Of a stretch of DNA of 57,839 bases, positions 33,551 to 42,099 are shown piece by piece; the first letter of the stretch is position 1, and every line of letters starts with the position of its first letter. The notes below the pieces were generated by a model. That model saw nothing but the letters and a program-made list of their open reading frames with translations. It ran no database searches and had not been told where the DNA came from. Origin of the DNA: Gemmatimonadota bacterium (lineage in GTDB: Bacteria > Gemmatimonadota > Gemmatimonadetes > Gemmatimonadales > GWC2-71-9); NCBI GenBank assembly GCA_025350665.1, contig JANXXJ010000206.1, forward strand, positions 1 to 57,839, in the 5' to 3' direction. Both the position numbers and the translations under genes were made by a program.

Positions 33551-35000
33551 CTTCCGCACCGTCCTGCTCCTTGCCTTCCGCCACCTTCTGGTGCGGCGGG
33601 GCCGGGCCGTCATCCTGCTGTTCGGGTATGCGGTCGGCGCCGGTGTGATGATGGTCCTGCTCTCCGTCGGAGAGGCGATGCTGGTGCAGTCGAGAGACGT
33701 CTCGCTGGTCGGCGGCGGCCAGGTGACCGTCCTGCCCGAGGGGATCGATCTCGAAGGCCTTCGAACCGGGTCGATGAGCGGGCTCTTCTTCGGGATCGAT
33801 CGGGCCCGGTTCCTCGAGCGCCAGTTGATCGGGGGCAGGCGTCTGGACGATGTCGTGGCCGCCGTGTCGCCGGTGATCGAGCACAAACTGATGTATCTCG
33901 AGCGGGATGGCCGGCTCGTTCCGCTCCGGGTTGGCGGCGAACTGCCATCGGCCGCCGCCGCGGTCGGCGCCGGGCTGGCGGTGCAGGAGGGCGCCTGGCA
34001 CGACAATACGGCCGATGACCGTTTTGCCCGTCCTGGCCCCCAGCAGTTGTACGACGAGCTCGACCACTTTCACCCGCCGGTTCGCGACTCGACCTGGGCC
34101 GAATGGCATTACTTCAACATCGCGCCGGCAGCGGATGAGTGGTGGTACATCACCTACCTGGTCGGCGGTCCGCTCGCCGAAGGCCGCGGCGGGGGCCAGC
34201 TCCTGGTGACGCGGCACCGTCGCGGTCGCCCGCCGGCCCGGTTCGAAGCCCGGGTCCGTCAGGACGCCGTTCGCTTCGATACCACGGTCGCGGATCTGAG
34301 CGTCGGGGCCGGCACTGTGGTCCAGCGCGACGGCCGATACCGCATCGTCGGGCAGGCCGCGGGGCCGACCGGGACCGTCCGCTTCGATTTGCTCGTGCGC
34401 CCGACGCCCAACGCGTACTTTCCGCCGGTCGAACTCCGCGGCGATCGCTATCTCTCCGGCTACGTCGTGCCGGCGGTGCGGGGCACGGCGACCGGCTCGA
34501 TCTGCGAGGACGGAGCATGCCGGCGGTTCGAGGATGTGGCCGCCTATCACGACCACAACTGGGGCGTCTGGCGCTCGACGGTCTGGAACTGGGGGCAGGC
34601 CCGGGGGGCGGTCCTGAGCCTGGTCTACGGCGGCGTCATCACCTCGGACACCCTCGCCTCTCCGACGGCTGCGCCGTATTTCCTGGCCGCCGTCGACTCC
34701 CAGGGGACCCGTCAAATTCTCCGGTTCCGTGCAATTCAGTATCAGGGCGCCCGTCCGGTGGCGGGCGTACCGGGTCTCACCTCGCCTGATTCGTTCGTCC
34801 TGCGCGCGGTTCGTGATCCCGACACGCTCGAGGTCCGGGTCCGGGTCCTCGAGGCCCAGGCCACCACCGCCGGCATCGGCGGTGACCGGGTCTTTCTGCA
34901 GATGAGGGGCGCGTTCCGGGTCAGTGGCCGGTTGCTCAGCGCCGTGGTCGCGGACAGTGGACTCGGCTTCTTCGAGACGTTCGTGGGTCGGGGCCGCTAG
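33531..35000 (+). CDS. AttH/CrtC-like lipocalin-fold protein with N-terminal membrane helix
   Basis: A 489-residue protein. Residues 1-25 are cytoplasmic and basic, and one membrane helix at about 26-48 (RAVILLFGYAVGAGVMMVLLSVG) resembles the first helix of FtsX-type permeases. The periplasmic remainder includes an AttH/CrtC-type double beta-barrel domain (about 165-470). Signatures are STWAEWHYFNIAPAADEWWYITYLVGG, the central VELRGDRYLSGYVVPAV and YHDHNWGVWRSTVWNWGQARG. AttH proteins accompany AttEFG ABC transporters (first described in Agrobacterium attachment) and CrtC-like domains bind hydrophobic ligands. Here the beta domain is fused to a remnant of a permease-like N-terminus (MacB-like segment about 48-160). 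Ligand unknown. Confidence 0.78.
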   Translation: MKSPGADFRTVLLLAFRHLLVRRGRAVILLFGYAVGAGVMMVLLSVGEAMLVQSRDVSLVGGGQVTVLPEGIDLEGLRTGSMSGLFFGIDRARFLERQLIGGRRLDDVVAAVSPVIEHKLMYLERDGRLVPLRVGGELPSAAAAVGAGLAVQEGAWHDNTADDRFARPGPQQLYDELDHFHPPVRDSTWAEWHYFNIAPAADEWWYITYLVGGPLAEGRGGGQLLVTRHRRGRPPARFEARVRQDAVRFDTTVADLSVGAGTVVQRDGRYRIVGQAAGPTGTVRFDLLVRPTPNAYFPPVELRGDRYLSGYVVPAVRGTATGSICEDGACRRFEDVAAYHDHNWGVWRSTVWNWGQARGAVLSLVYGGVITSDTLASPTAAPYFLAAVDSQGTRQILRFRAIQYQGARPVAGVPGLTSPDSFVLRAVRDPDTLEVRVRVLEAQATTAGIGGDRVFLQMRGAFRVSGRLLSAVVADSGLGFFETFVGRGR

Positions 35001-35533
35001 CGCGGGTAACCCGGAGCGCCCTTCGCTTCGTCAATCTGGCCGATATGCCAGACGCAGTGACGGATCACGAAATACACCCAGCCATAGCCGTTCAGGGCCC
35101 CGAGCGCGGGATGCGGCATGACGAACCGGGTCAGGTCGAGCGGAGTGGCCTTGAGAAACTCCAGCGTGGCCTGCCGTGTTTCGTCGAAGACGGCGGTCAT
35201 TTCGTCGGGGGTCGACCATCGACCCGTGGGCAACACGAAGTCCGGGGCCTGAAACCCGCCCTCCCGTTTGAGCAGTCGGCCGTCGACCCTGCTGAACCCG
35301 TCCCGGGCGGCCTCGATCAGCTCCGGCGTTGCCGCCTCACGGATCAGCTTGCCGCGCAGCAGCTTGCCTGATCCGGTCTCGGCCACGACCACATGTTCCA
35401 CCGTCTCCGCGATGGACCAGCGGTTGGGCCCGGGCTTGAAGTGAAACTGGCCGGAGCCGAGTCCCTTGAAGGCGGCGCCAAAGCTCGCCGCCGAGGTCTC
35501 GAGCCCTTCGATCAATTGAGCGCGGTTGGTCAT
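34997..35533 (-). CDS. DinB-superfamily (DinB_2) protein
   Basis: A 178-residue DinB/YfiT-like four-helix protein. FKPGPNRWSIAETVEHVVVAE is the classic W(S/T)..E...H helix, and the C-terminal VYFVIRHCVWHIGQIDEAKG provides H...H residues, so the three-histidine metal site looks intact. Its stop codon and the stop of the convergent AttH gene share the palindromic CTAG at 34997-35000. It starts 34 bases from the divergent SnoaL-like gene; the AT-rich GGTTTAATATTAGG between them probably holds both promoters. Confidence 0.85.
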   Translation of the reverse strand: MTNRAQLIEGLETSAASFGAAFKGLGSGQFHFKPGPNRWSIAETVEHVVVAETGSGKLLRGKLIREAATPELIEAARDGFSRVDGRLLKREGGFQAPDFVLPTGRWSTPDEMTAVFDETRQATLEFLKATPLDLTRFVMPHPALGALNGYGWVYFVIRHCVWHIGQIDEAKGAPGYPR

Positions 35534-35567
35534 GACGGGTTGGGTTGAGGAGGTTTAATATTAGGTC

Positions 35568-35957
35568 ATGACTGGAGCCCCCGCAGGCAGTACCGACGCC
35601 CGGCCGTTGGGCCGGACCCTCATCGACACTTTCACCAAGGGATGGTCGAAGGCCGACGTGGCCACCATCCTCTCGGTCTTCACCGACGATGCGGTCTTCC
35701 TCGAAACCCCGTTTGCCGAACCAATGACCGGACATGACGCCATCCGGACCTATTGGGCGGATGTGCCCTACCATCAGTCCGAAATCACCGCCAGCTCGGG
35801 CGAGATCTATGCGGCTGGCCCGTGGTTCTCGACTGAGTTCAAGGTCCTGTTCCGCCGCCGCCGGACCGGCGAATGGGTGGAAGCCCGGGGGGCGCTGTTC
35901 TGCGAAACTGCCGGGGACAAGATTTCGGAGATGCGGATGTACTGGCAGCGCCGGTAG
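35568..35957 (+). CDS. SnoaL-like/NTF2-fold protein
   Basis: A 129-residue NTF2-fold protein of the SnoaL-like group. The pattern LIDTFTKGWSKADVATILSVFTDDAVFLETPFAEPMTGHDAIRTYWADV is typical (W.. ..D..... F..DA.... P...P..G...I..YW). No active-site assignment is possible; members range from polyketide cyclases to unknown small-molecule binders. The gene is monocistronic. It starts at an ATG with GGAGG about 14 bases upstream, so the start or the mode of initiation is slightly unusual. Confidence 0.75.
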   Translation: MTGAPAGSTDARPLGRTLIDTFTKGWSKADVATILSVFTDDAVFLETPFAEPMTGHDAIRTYWADVPYHQSEITASSGEIYAAGPWFSTEFKVLFRRRRTGEWVEARGALFCETAGDKISEMRMYWQRR

Positions 35958-36144
35958 CAGGCCCGCCCACGCCTCGGCGGGGGTAGATTGGACTGTCTGT
36001 CGCTTCCCGGCGTCACGTGTCATCGGGCGGGGACAGGTTCGAGACTCGTCGGATCGTGTCCAAGTTGCGTTGCGGTAAAGACTTGGGGTTACGTATCGGG
36101 ATGGCACGAAACTCGAACACAGTTGATCGTCTCGCGGAGGTCAT

Positions 36145-37494
36145 ATGATACCCATGTTGGCGCTGCTCCTCTCCGCCCTGTCGGCGGACCCCACGTTGGC
36201 GTTGGTTCCAGTCGCTCAGCCGGCCCCCTCGGTGGTCGAGCCTGGTGCTGCCCCCCCGGTCAAACTCTGGATCAACAGCGGTCGCCAGTTTCGCGAAGGC
36301 GACCAGGCCCAGGTCCAGGTCGAAACCCGGGACGACGGCTATCTGATCGTATTCAACTACGACACCGATGGACGCCTCCGGGTGCTGTTCCCGATCGATC
36401 CCCGGGATGATGCCATGGTTCAGGGTGGCCGCCGGTACGAGATCCGTGGCCGGGCCGATCGGGGATCTTTCCTTGTGGGCCGGGACGGCAGCGGCCTGGT
36501 ATACGCCGCTATCTCGGCCGACCCGTTCCGGATCGATGAGATCACCGCCGCCGGCAACTGGGATTACACCCGCCTCAATCTCGGCCGTGACTCCCGCGAT
36601 GCCGAAGCAGACATCACCGACCTCCTGCAGAAAATTTCCACCGATCGCGGCTTCGACTACGACGTCCTTGACTACAAGGTGTACGGCTACCGGGATCGCT
36701 ACGTGGCCGGCGGCAGCATGTGGTATCCCCGGTCCTACGGTTACTGGGACGACTACTACTGCGACTCCGGATTCCGGGTCAGCCTGTTCGGCTGCCGGTA
36801 TTACCCGGCGGGCGGCTGGTACCTGGGTTCGGGATATGGCTACGGTGGCTACGGCGGGTACGGGTATGGCGGGTATGGGTATGGCGGCGGATGGTACAAC
36901 CCCGGATACTACGGCCACGGGACCTATCGGAACACCGTCCTGGCGGGCCGGCCCCGCGGCTACAGCATCGTCCGCCGCGACGGCAGCAACAGTGGGGCGG
37001 TCGGCCGGTCGGGACCCTTCGGCAGCTTCGGCGGTGGTTCCCTGGGTGGCGGTTCGCGGCCTGTGATCGACTACCGGCCTCGCAGCTACGACGGCCGGCG
37101 GCCCGGCGAGGTTGGCGGTGCTCGGCCCAGCGTCGACGGGACAGCCCGGATGCCCGACTTCGAGCGTCCGCGGGGTCGGCGAGTCAACCAGCCTGAAGAT
37201 CGGGGCCCGATCGTCGAACGAGATCGAGGCCGTGGCGAACGCGGACCCGTGAACTTCGGTGGTGGTCGAGGGCGAGGCCCGGACCGGCAGCCCGAAGCCC
37301 AGCGGGAGCGGCCGCGCGACAACGATCGTCCGCGGGCCAATCCGCCGCGGAACGACTCGCCGCGGAACGACTCGCCGCGGAATGAATCGCCTCGGAGAGA
37401 GTCGCCTCGGAGAGAGTCGCCCTCCTCTGCTCCGCGGAACAACGGCGGGGGCGGGGGTGGAGGCGGGGGAAATCACCGGCCCCATCGGCCGTAA
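36145..37494 (+). CDS. DUF4384-type protein with Gly/Tyr-rich and Arg/Pro repeat regions
   Basis: A 449-residue exported protein; GGAGG four bases before the ATG sets the start, with a short signal peptide (1-20). Residues 38-130 fit the DUF4384 domain (VKLWINSGRQFREGDQAQVQVETRDDGYLIVFNYDTDGRLRVLFP), a surface or signalling beta domain. Residues 150-215 are aromatic and acidic (YWDDYYCDSGFRVSLFGC with two cysteines). A YGYGGYGG low-complexity stretch (about 228-255) follows. The last 150 residues are disordered and basic, with five DSPRN/ESPRR-type repeats and a poly-Gly end. It may be a cell-surface or extracellular matrix-like protein. An intrinsic terminator follows. A monocistronic gene. 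Confidence 0.7.
   Translation: MIPMLALLLSALSADPTLALVPVAQPAPSVVEPGAAPPVKLWINSGRQFREGDQAQVQVETRDDGYLIVFNYDTDGRLRVLFPIDPRDDAMVQGGRRYEIRGRADRGSFLVGRDGSGLVYAAISADPFRIDEITAAGNWDYTRLNLGRDSRDAEADITDLLQKISTDRGFDYDVLDYKVYGYRDRYVAGGSMWYPRSYGYWDDYYCDSGFRVSLFGCRYYPAGGWYLGSGYGYGGYGGYGYGGYGYGGGWYNPGYYGHGTYRNTVLAGRPRGYSIVRRDGSNSGAVGRSGPFGSFGGGSLGGGSRPVIDYRPRSYDGRRPGEVGGARPSVDGTARMPDFERPRGRRVNQPEDRGPIVERDRGRGERGPVNFGGGRGRGPDRQPEAQRERPRDNDRPRANPPRNDSPRNDSPRNESPRRESPRRESPSSAPRNNGGGGGGGGGNHRPHRP
37345..37419 (+). repeat. Five 15-bp tandem repeats inside the DUF4384 gene
   Basis: Units of 15 bases (CCGCGGAACGACTCG and variants) at 37345, 37360, 37375, 37390 and 37405. They encode PRNDS, PRNDS, PRNES, PRRES and PRRES. 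The first two are identical and so are the last two, suggesting recent slippage duplication that keeps the frame. Confidence 0.85.
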
Positions 37495-37500
37495 CTGACA

Positions 37501-37536
37501 AGCGCCGTGGCATGAGTTGCCACGGCGCTTTGGTTT
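37501..37536 (+). terminator. Rho-independent terminator after the DUF4384 gene
   Basis: A perfect 12-bp stem AGCGCCGTGGCA (37501-37512) / TGCCACGGCGCT (37518-37529) with a TGAGT loop, followed by TTTGGTTTTG. It lies seven bases after the stop codon and also separates the gene from the convergent phosphatase gene. Confidence 0.9.
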
Positions 37537-37551
37537 TGTAGGACCTGACCC

Positions 37552-38019
37552 TCAGGCGGCCTGGTGCCGCCTCACGTAGTCCAGTCCCCATTCCAGCAGC
37601 TCGGCACCCCGAAGGCCCATCCGCATGGCGGCGCTGATCGCCGCCCCTTCGGTCATCCCATGGTCGAGCATCAGGTGCGGGATCATCGCGCCTCCAACCC
37701 GGTTGCCGCTGGCGCAATGAAACAACATGGGGCGGGTCTGGTTGCCTCGGACGATGGCGAGGATCCGTTCGAGCGTCGGGTCGTCGAGATTGGTTCCGGT
37801 GACCGGGATGTTGACGTATTCCATCCCGAGCCTGGCGAGCAGGGCCGGCTCATCGAATGGGCGAGGCTCCATCGGATCCCGGATGTCCAGAACGATGGCT
37901 ACGCCGGCCTGCTTCAGGGCCTCGAAGTGCGCCGGTCCGGGTTGGCCACCGGTTACGAGGTTGGGCAGGGGGGCCGCGGCGTTGGCCACGCCTGCGATGG
38001 CGGCGATCGGGCTAGTCAT
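37552..38019 (-). CDS. DUF442/dual-specificity-like protein phosphatase
   Basis: A 155-residue protein of the beta-lactamase-hydrolase-like (BLH/DUF442) phosphatase group. LVTGGQPGPAHFEALKQAGVAIVLDIRD is the N-terminal signature and FHCASGNRVGG contains the Cys-x4-Arg P-loop. These rhodanese-neighbouring domains occur alone or fused to persulfide dioxygenases; the stand-alone form has unknown substrate. The ATG of MTSPIAA is chosen; upstream there is no Shine-Dalgarno, and the 34-base gap to the divergent nadE suggests a leaderless or short-leader transcript. Confidence 0.8.
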   Translation of the reverse strand: MTSPIAAIAGVANAAAPLPNLVTGGQPGPAHFEALKQAGVAIVLDIRDPMEPRPFDEPALLARLGMEYVNIPVTGTNLDDPTLERILAIVRGNQTRPMLFHCASGNRVGGAMIPHLMLDHGMTEGAAISAAMRMGLRGAELLEWGLDYVRRHQAA

Positions 38020-38053
38020 GCGCCAAGAATACCGCTCCCTTAGCTTACCGGCC

Positions 38054-39835
38054 ATGCCGCGCCTCGCGATCGCTCAATTCCGTCCCCGCAAGGCCGCTTA
38101 TCGCGAGAACGTCGAACGATTCGGCTCGCTGCTGCGGGACATGGCTGCCGGTGACCCGGCCGACCTCCTCATCCTCCCCGAGACGGCGTTTACCGGGTAT
38201 TTCGTCGAGGGCGGCGTTCGGGAACTCGCGGTGTCGGCCGAACAGTTGTTCGCGGATCTTTCGGACCAGCATGCCCGTTCCGGCGCCTTGCCGCTCGACG
38301 TCGTCGTCGGCTTCTACGAGCAATGGAACACCCGGTTGCACAACAGTGCCCTTGCCGCCCGCCTCGGCGGCGGAGATGCCGGGATTCGCCACGTGCACCG
38401 CAAGATCTTCCTCCCGACCTACGGCGTCTTCGACGAAGAACGGTTCGTCGAGCCGGGCCGGTCGGTGCAGGCCTTCGATATGGGCTGGGGTCGGGCCGGG
38501 GTGATCGTGTGCGAGGACGCCTGGCACTCGCTCGTGCCCGCCATGGCGGCCCTCGACGGAGCGGAGATCGTGATCATTCTCTGCGCCAGCCCGGCGCGGG
38601 GGATCCAGCCGACCGAGGAAGCCGACGGCCGGCCGGCCAGCACGGTCCGATGGGAGCGGACCGCCCAGGCGATCGCCCAGGAGCACGGGGTCTACGTCGT
38701 GGTGGCCCACCTGGTCGGGTTCGAAGGCGGGAAGGCGTTTCCGGGCGGGTCGGTCGTCGTCAATCCCGCCGGGGTCGTGGTGCTCAAGGCCCCGATTTTC
38801 GAAGACGCCGTGGCCGTGACGTCGATCGACCTGGCGGAGATCTCCAGGGCCCGCGCCGACGAACCGCTGCTGTCCGATCTCGAGACCCATCTGCCCCATC
38901 TGCTGGACGCCCTGATCGTCCGCCGCGAAACCGGACGCCTGCCCGGTCCCGCCGAGGCCGCGGGTACCTGGTCGCCGCGGTCCGGCCGGACGGCGCCGCC
39001 GCCCTCGCCGCGGGGCGGCGCCGACCCGTTGGCGATCGATCCCGACCTGACGGCTCGATGGCTGGTCGAATTCCTCAAGGACGAGGTTACCCGGCGGCGG
39101 GGGTTTGCCAGAGTCGTCCTCGGGCTGTCGGGCGGGGTGGACAGTGCGCTCGTGGCCTATCTCGCGGCGCGATCTTTCGGCCCCGAAAACGTCGTCGCCG
39201 TCCGGATGCCGTACCGCAGTTCAAGTCCGGAGAGTCTCAGTCACGCTCAGTTCGTGATTGATGCCCTCGGCATCGAGGAGCGTACCATCGACATCTCGGC
39301 GGGGGTCGACGGGATCGCCGCCGCGCTGGGCGGCCCGCCGCCGGCCAGGCTGGGCAACATCATGGCCCGGATGCGAATGATCACCCTGTTCGATCTCTCC
39401 GCCGCGATCGGGGGGATTCCTCTCGGCACCGGCAACAAGACCGAGCGCCTGTTCGGGTACTTCACCTGGCACGCCGACGATTCGCCCCCCGTCAACCCGA
39501 TCGGCGACCTGTTCAAGACCCAGGTGTGGGCGTTGGCGCGCCACCTGGGCGTGCCGGCCGCGATCGTGGACAAGGCGCCGACGGCGGATCTCGTCGCGGG
39601 TCAGACCGATGAGGGCGATTTCGGCATCAGCTATCCCAAGGCCGACCAGATACTCCATTGGCTGCTCTCGGGCTATGCCGTGCCTGCCATCCAGGGGCTC
39701 GGGTTTACCGACGCCGAGATCGCCCTGGTCAAGAAGCGCCTCGACTCCACTCACTGGAAGCGGAAGCTCCCCACGGTGGCGATGCTCTCGCCCACGGCGA
39801 TCGGCGAGTTCTATCTGCGGCCGGTGGACTACTAG
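38054..39835 (+). CDS. nadE: Glutamine-dependent NAD+ synthetase
   Basis: A 593-residue two-domain enzyme making NAD+ from deamido-NAD+, ATP and glutamine. The N-terminal nitrilase-fold glutaminase has the triad Glu43 (LPETAFTGYF), Lys117 (HRKIFLPTYGVFDE) and Cys153 (VIVCEDAWH). The C-terminal synthetase has LGLSGGVDSALVAYLAAR (PP-loop), ARMRMITLFDLSA, GTGNKTERLFGYFTWHAD and the DEGDFGISYPKAD segment. A Pro/Gly-rich linker (about 310-335) joins the two. The length and motifs are complete. The next gene, a thioesterase, starts 10 bases after its stop. Confidence 0.95.
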   Translation: MPRLAIAQFRPRKAAYRENVERFGSLLRDMAAGDPADLLILPETAFTGYFVEGGVRELAVSAEQLFADLSDQHARSGALPLDVVVGFYEQWNTRLHNSALAARLGGGDAGIRHVHRKIFLPTYGVFDEERFVEPGRSVQAFDMGWGRAGVIVCEDAWHSLVPAMAALDGAEIVIILCASPARGIQPTEEADGRPASTVRWERTAQAIAQEHGVYVVVAHLVGFEGGKAFPGGSVVVNPAGVVVLKAPIFEDAVAVTSIDLAEISRARADEPLLSDLETHLPHLLDALIVRRETGRLPGPAEAAGTWSPRSGRTAPPPSPRGGADPLAIDPDLTARWLVEFLKDEVTRRRGFARVVLGLSGGVDSALVAYLAARSFGPENVVAVRMPYRSSSPESLSHAQFVIDALGIEERTIDISAGVDGIAAALGGPPPARLGNIMARMRMITLFDLSAAIGGIPLGTGNKTERLFGYFTWHADDSPPVNPIGDLFKTQVWALARHLGVPAAIVDKAPTADLVAGQTDEGDFGISYPKADQILHWLLSGYAVPAIQGLGFTDAEIALVKKRLDSTHWKRKLPTVAMLSPTAIGEFYLRPVDY

Positions 39836-39845
39836 TGAGCCTGTC

Positions 39846-40343
39846 ATGATCAACGACCGTTTCCGGGCGGGCCCGACTCCGGCCCCTCCGGACCGCCGAC
39901 TGATGTCCTACTCGCGTGGCGAGCTGACGACCCTGATCATGCCGCACATGCAGAACATCCTGGGCGATCTGTTCGGCGGCGATCTGATGGCACTCGTGGA
40001 TCAGGCTGCCGCGGTGGCGGCGATCCGTCATGCCGGCGGGCCGGCTGTGACCAAGTCGATCGACCGGCTGGATTTTCATCATTCGATTCCGGTCGGCGCG
40101 CTGGTGACCTGTTGCTCCACGGTCGACTTCGTCGGCAACAGCTCGATGCATATCACGGTGGAGGTCTACTCCGAGCAGGTGGCCTCCGGCGAGCGGCGCC
40201 ACACCCATACCGCTCACGTCGTTTTCGTGGCGATCGATCGGGATCGCACGCCGAAGCGGGTGCCGCGGCTGGTGGCCGAGTCGGCTGAGGAAAAGGCGCG
40301 GTACGAGGCGGCCCGGCTTCGGTACGAGACTCGACGGGCTTGA
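39846..40343 (+). CDS. Acyl-CoA thioesterase (hotdog fold, YciA-like)
   Basis: A 165-residue hotdog-fold thioesterase. MPHMQNILGDLFGGDLMALVDQAAAVAAIRHAGGPAVTKSIDRLDFHHSIPVGALVTCCSTVDFVGNSSMHITVEV reads like the YciA/BFIT group (N...FGG..M...D..A, D...F..P...G). It would hydrolyse acyl-CoA thioesters in the cytoplasm. It lies 10 bases after nadE, and its stop overlaps the patatin start (TGATG), so nadE, thioesterase and patatin form an operon. Confidence 0.88.
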   Translation: MINDRFRAGPTPAPPDRRLMSYSRGELTTLIMPHMQNILGDLFGGDLMALVDQAAAVAAIRHAGGPAVTKSIDRLDFHHSIPVGALVTCCSTVDFVGNSSMHITVEVYSEQVASGERRHTHTAHVVFVAIDRDRTPKRVPRLVAESAEEKARYEAARLRYETRRA

Positions 40344-41173
40344 TGGCCGGTATGGTCACGGCGGTGCTGTCGGGGGGCGGGGTGAAGACCGCGGCCCAGC
40401 TCGGTGCCCTCGAAGTGCTGGCCGAACACGGTCTGGTTCCGACCCGGTACGTCGGGACCTCGATGGGGGCGGTGGTGGCGGCGGTGCTGGCTGGTGGCCT
40501 GTCCCTGGACGAGACCATCCGCCGGCTCGGTTCGATCGGCCGGGAGCGGGTGGCCGCGATCGACCGGACCGCCTTCGTGAAGGGGATCTTCGCCCGGTCG
40601 TTTCTCAAGGGCGGCCTGCTGCGCGAAACGTTAGGCCAATTGCTGCCGGTGCCCCGGTTCGCCGACCTTCTGCTGCCGCTGTCCGTGGTGGCGACTGATC
40701 TCGATACCGGCGATCTCGTCGTGTTCGGTGCTGGCGGCGAGGACGCGCCGCTCGCCGACGTCCTCGCGGCGTCGTGCGCCCTGCCGGTATTCTACCCGGC
40801 CGTGGAACTGGGTGGGAGGCGACTCGCCGACGGTGGTTTGCGGGCCGTGCTGGCCCTCGAGACCGCCGCCCGGTTTCCGGCCGACCACGTCGCCGCGATC
40901 GATGTCGGCCCGGGTTTCGACTCGGAACCCTCCCGCGACCGCTCCCTGCCGGCCCTGCTCTCAGCGCACGACGACGCCCAGCACATCCTGATGGCGTCGA
41001 ACACCGCGCTGCAGGTTGCACTCTGGCGTGCCACTCCTGGCAGGGCGCCCCTGTTGTACCTCCGGCCGAGGGTCCATCGCGGCGAAACCTTCGCGATCGA
41101 GCGGGTGGAGGAGTATCGGGAGGAGGGTCGCCGGGCCGCGCGGGAAATGGTCGCGAACGGGTTCTTGACCTGA
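40343..41173 (+). CDS. Patatin-like phospholipase
   Basis: A 276-residue lipid acyl hydrolase. The oxyanion SGGGVKTAAQLGALEVL at the N-terminus, the nucleophile GTSMG (Ser40), and the catalytic Asp in RRLADGGLRAVLAL make the Ser-Asp dyad complete. There is no signal peptide, so it acts in the cytoplasm or at the inner membrane face, as RssA-like proteins do. It is coupled to the thioesterase gene, which suggests lipid or acyl-CoA turnover. It contains one CGTTAGGC copy (ACG TTA GGC encoding TLG). Confidence 0.88.
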   Translation: MAGMVTAVLSGGGVKTAAQLGALEVLAEHGLVPTRYVGTSMGAVVAAVLAGGLSLDETIRRLGSIGRERVAAIDRTAFVKGIFARSFLKGGLLRETLGQLLPVPRFADLLLPLSVVATDLDTGDLVVFGAGGEDAPLADVLAASCALPVFYPAVELGGRRLADGGLRAVLALETAARFPADHVAAIDVGPGFDSEPSRDRSLPALLSAHDDAQHILMASNTALQVALWRATPGRAPLLYLRPRVHRGETFAIERVEEYREEGRRAAREMVANGFLT

Positions 41174-41218
41174 CCCGTCGACGGACCGATGATTGGGGAC
41201 CCCAAGCGAGGGCGAATC

Positions 41219-41644
41219 GTGGCCGACGTTCACATTTTTACCGTCAAAGAAGCGGAGCGGACTCTTCCGCTCCTGAAGCGGATCCTGTCCGACCTTCGGG
41301 TCGAGTACGACATCTGGCGCGAGGCGATGTCGAGCTACGAGATCCTCGCCGCCGGGAGCCGGGCAGAGTCGGGCGAGACGGCGGATCTGGTATCGTCGCG
41401 GGTGGCGGTGACGCAGGCGGCCAACCGGATCAACGACTATCTCCTCGAGCTCGAAGCGGTCGGCTGTCTGTTCAAGGGGTTCGATGAGGGTCTGGTGGAC
41501 TTCTACGCCCTCCGGGACGACCGACTGGTACTGCTCTGCTGGAGACTCGGCGAGGATCACATCACTCACTGGCATGAGGTCGACGCCGGATATTCCGGCC
41601 GGCAGCCGATCGACCCGGCCCTTTTCAGCGCGGTCGTTCCTTGA
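41219..41644 (+). CDS. DUF2203 family protein
   Basis: A 141-residue helical protein with the DUF2203 pattern: FTVKEAERTLPLLKRILSDL at the start, INDYLLELEAVGCLFKGFDEGLVDFYALRDDRLVLLCWRLGEDHITHWHEVDAGYSGRQPI in the second half. The GTG at 41219 has GAGGG seven bases upstream; an ATG ten codons earlier lacks such a site. The family is widespread and uncharacterised. Its stop overlaps the TTG start of the membrane gene downstream (TTGA). Confidence 0.8.
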   Translation: MADVHIFTVKEAERTLPLLKRILSDLRVEYDIWREAMSSYEILAAGSRAESGETADLVSSRVAVTQAANRINDYLLELEAVGCLFKGFDEGLVDFYALRDDRLVLLCWRLGEDHITHWHEVDAGYSGRQPIDPALFSAVVP

Positions 41645-42099
41645 GACACCTCTGGATTTTCATCCACCTGCTTGGCATTACGATGTGGCTGGGCGGCGGC
41701 CTCTCGTCGATGTTCATCGGCATTGGCGCCAAACGGGAGCCCCGCGAGAATCTGGCGGTGGTCACCCGGATGCTGGCCTCGAACTCCCGGATCCTCATGC
41801 TGCCCGGCAGTCTGGGCACCCTGTTGTCGGGGCTAATTCTGACCCTGACGATGTACGGCTCGCCCGGTGCGGCGCTCGCGGTCAGCCCGGCGTTGATGTT
41901 GATGCAGGCTCTGGGGCTGATCGGGGCTGTCGTCACCCTCGTCTTCCTGGTGCCGAACGCGGGGCGGATTGCTCAAGTGGATCCGGTGGGACAGGCCGCT
42001 CAGTTTGATCGGATGCGGGCGCGGCAGGCGCGCCTCGGGATGATCAGCGGCCTTTTCGCGATGGGGGCTTTGATCGCGGGAGCGACCGGCCGGCCTTGA
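41641..42099 (+). CDS. DUF2269-like integral membrane protein
   Basis: A 152-residue protein with four predicted membrane helices (about 3-22, 55-75, 82-103, 130-148). MRHLWIFIHLLGITMWLGGGLSSMFIGIGAKRE places a histidine in helix 1 as in DUF2269/CopD-like proteins. It starts with TTG overlapping the DUF2203 stop. Its last 56 bases overlap the end of the convergent mutY gene. Function unknown. Confidence 0.65.
   Translation: MRHLWIFIHLLGITMWLGGGLSSMFIGIGAKREPRENLAVVTRMLASNSRILMLPGSLGTLLSGLILTLTMYGSPGAALAVSPALMLMQALGLIGAVVTLVFLVPNAGRIAQVDPVGQAAQFDRMRARQARLGMISGLFAMGALIAGATGRP

Noticed and set aside
37345-37419. CRISPR-like array
   Set aside because: The repeats are 15-bp contiguous coding units with no spacers.
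36013-37485. A 490-residue open frame antisense to the DUF4384 gene
   Set aside because: A high-GC shadow frame of the repeat-rich gene; no start signal and no motif.
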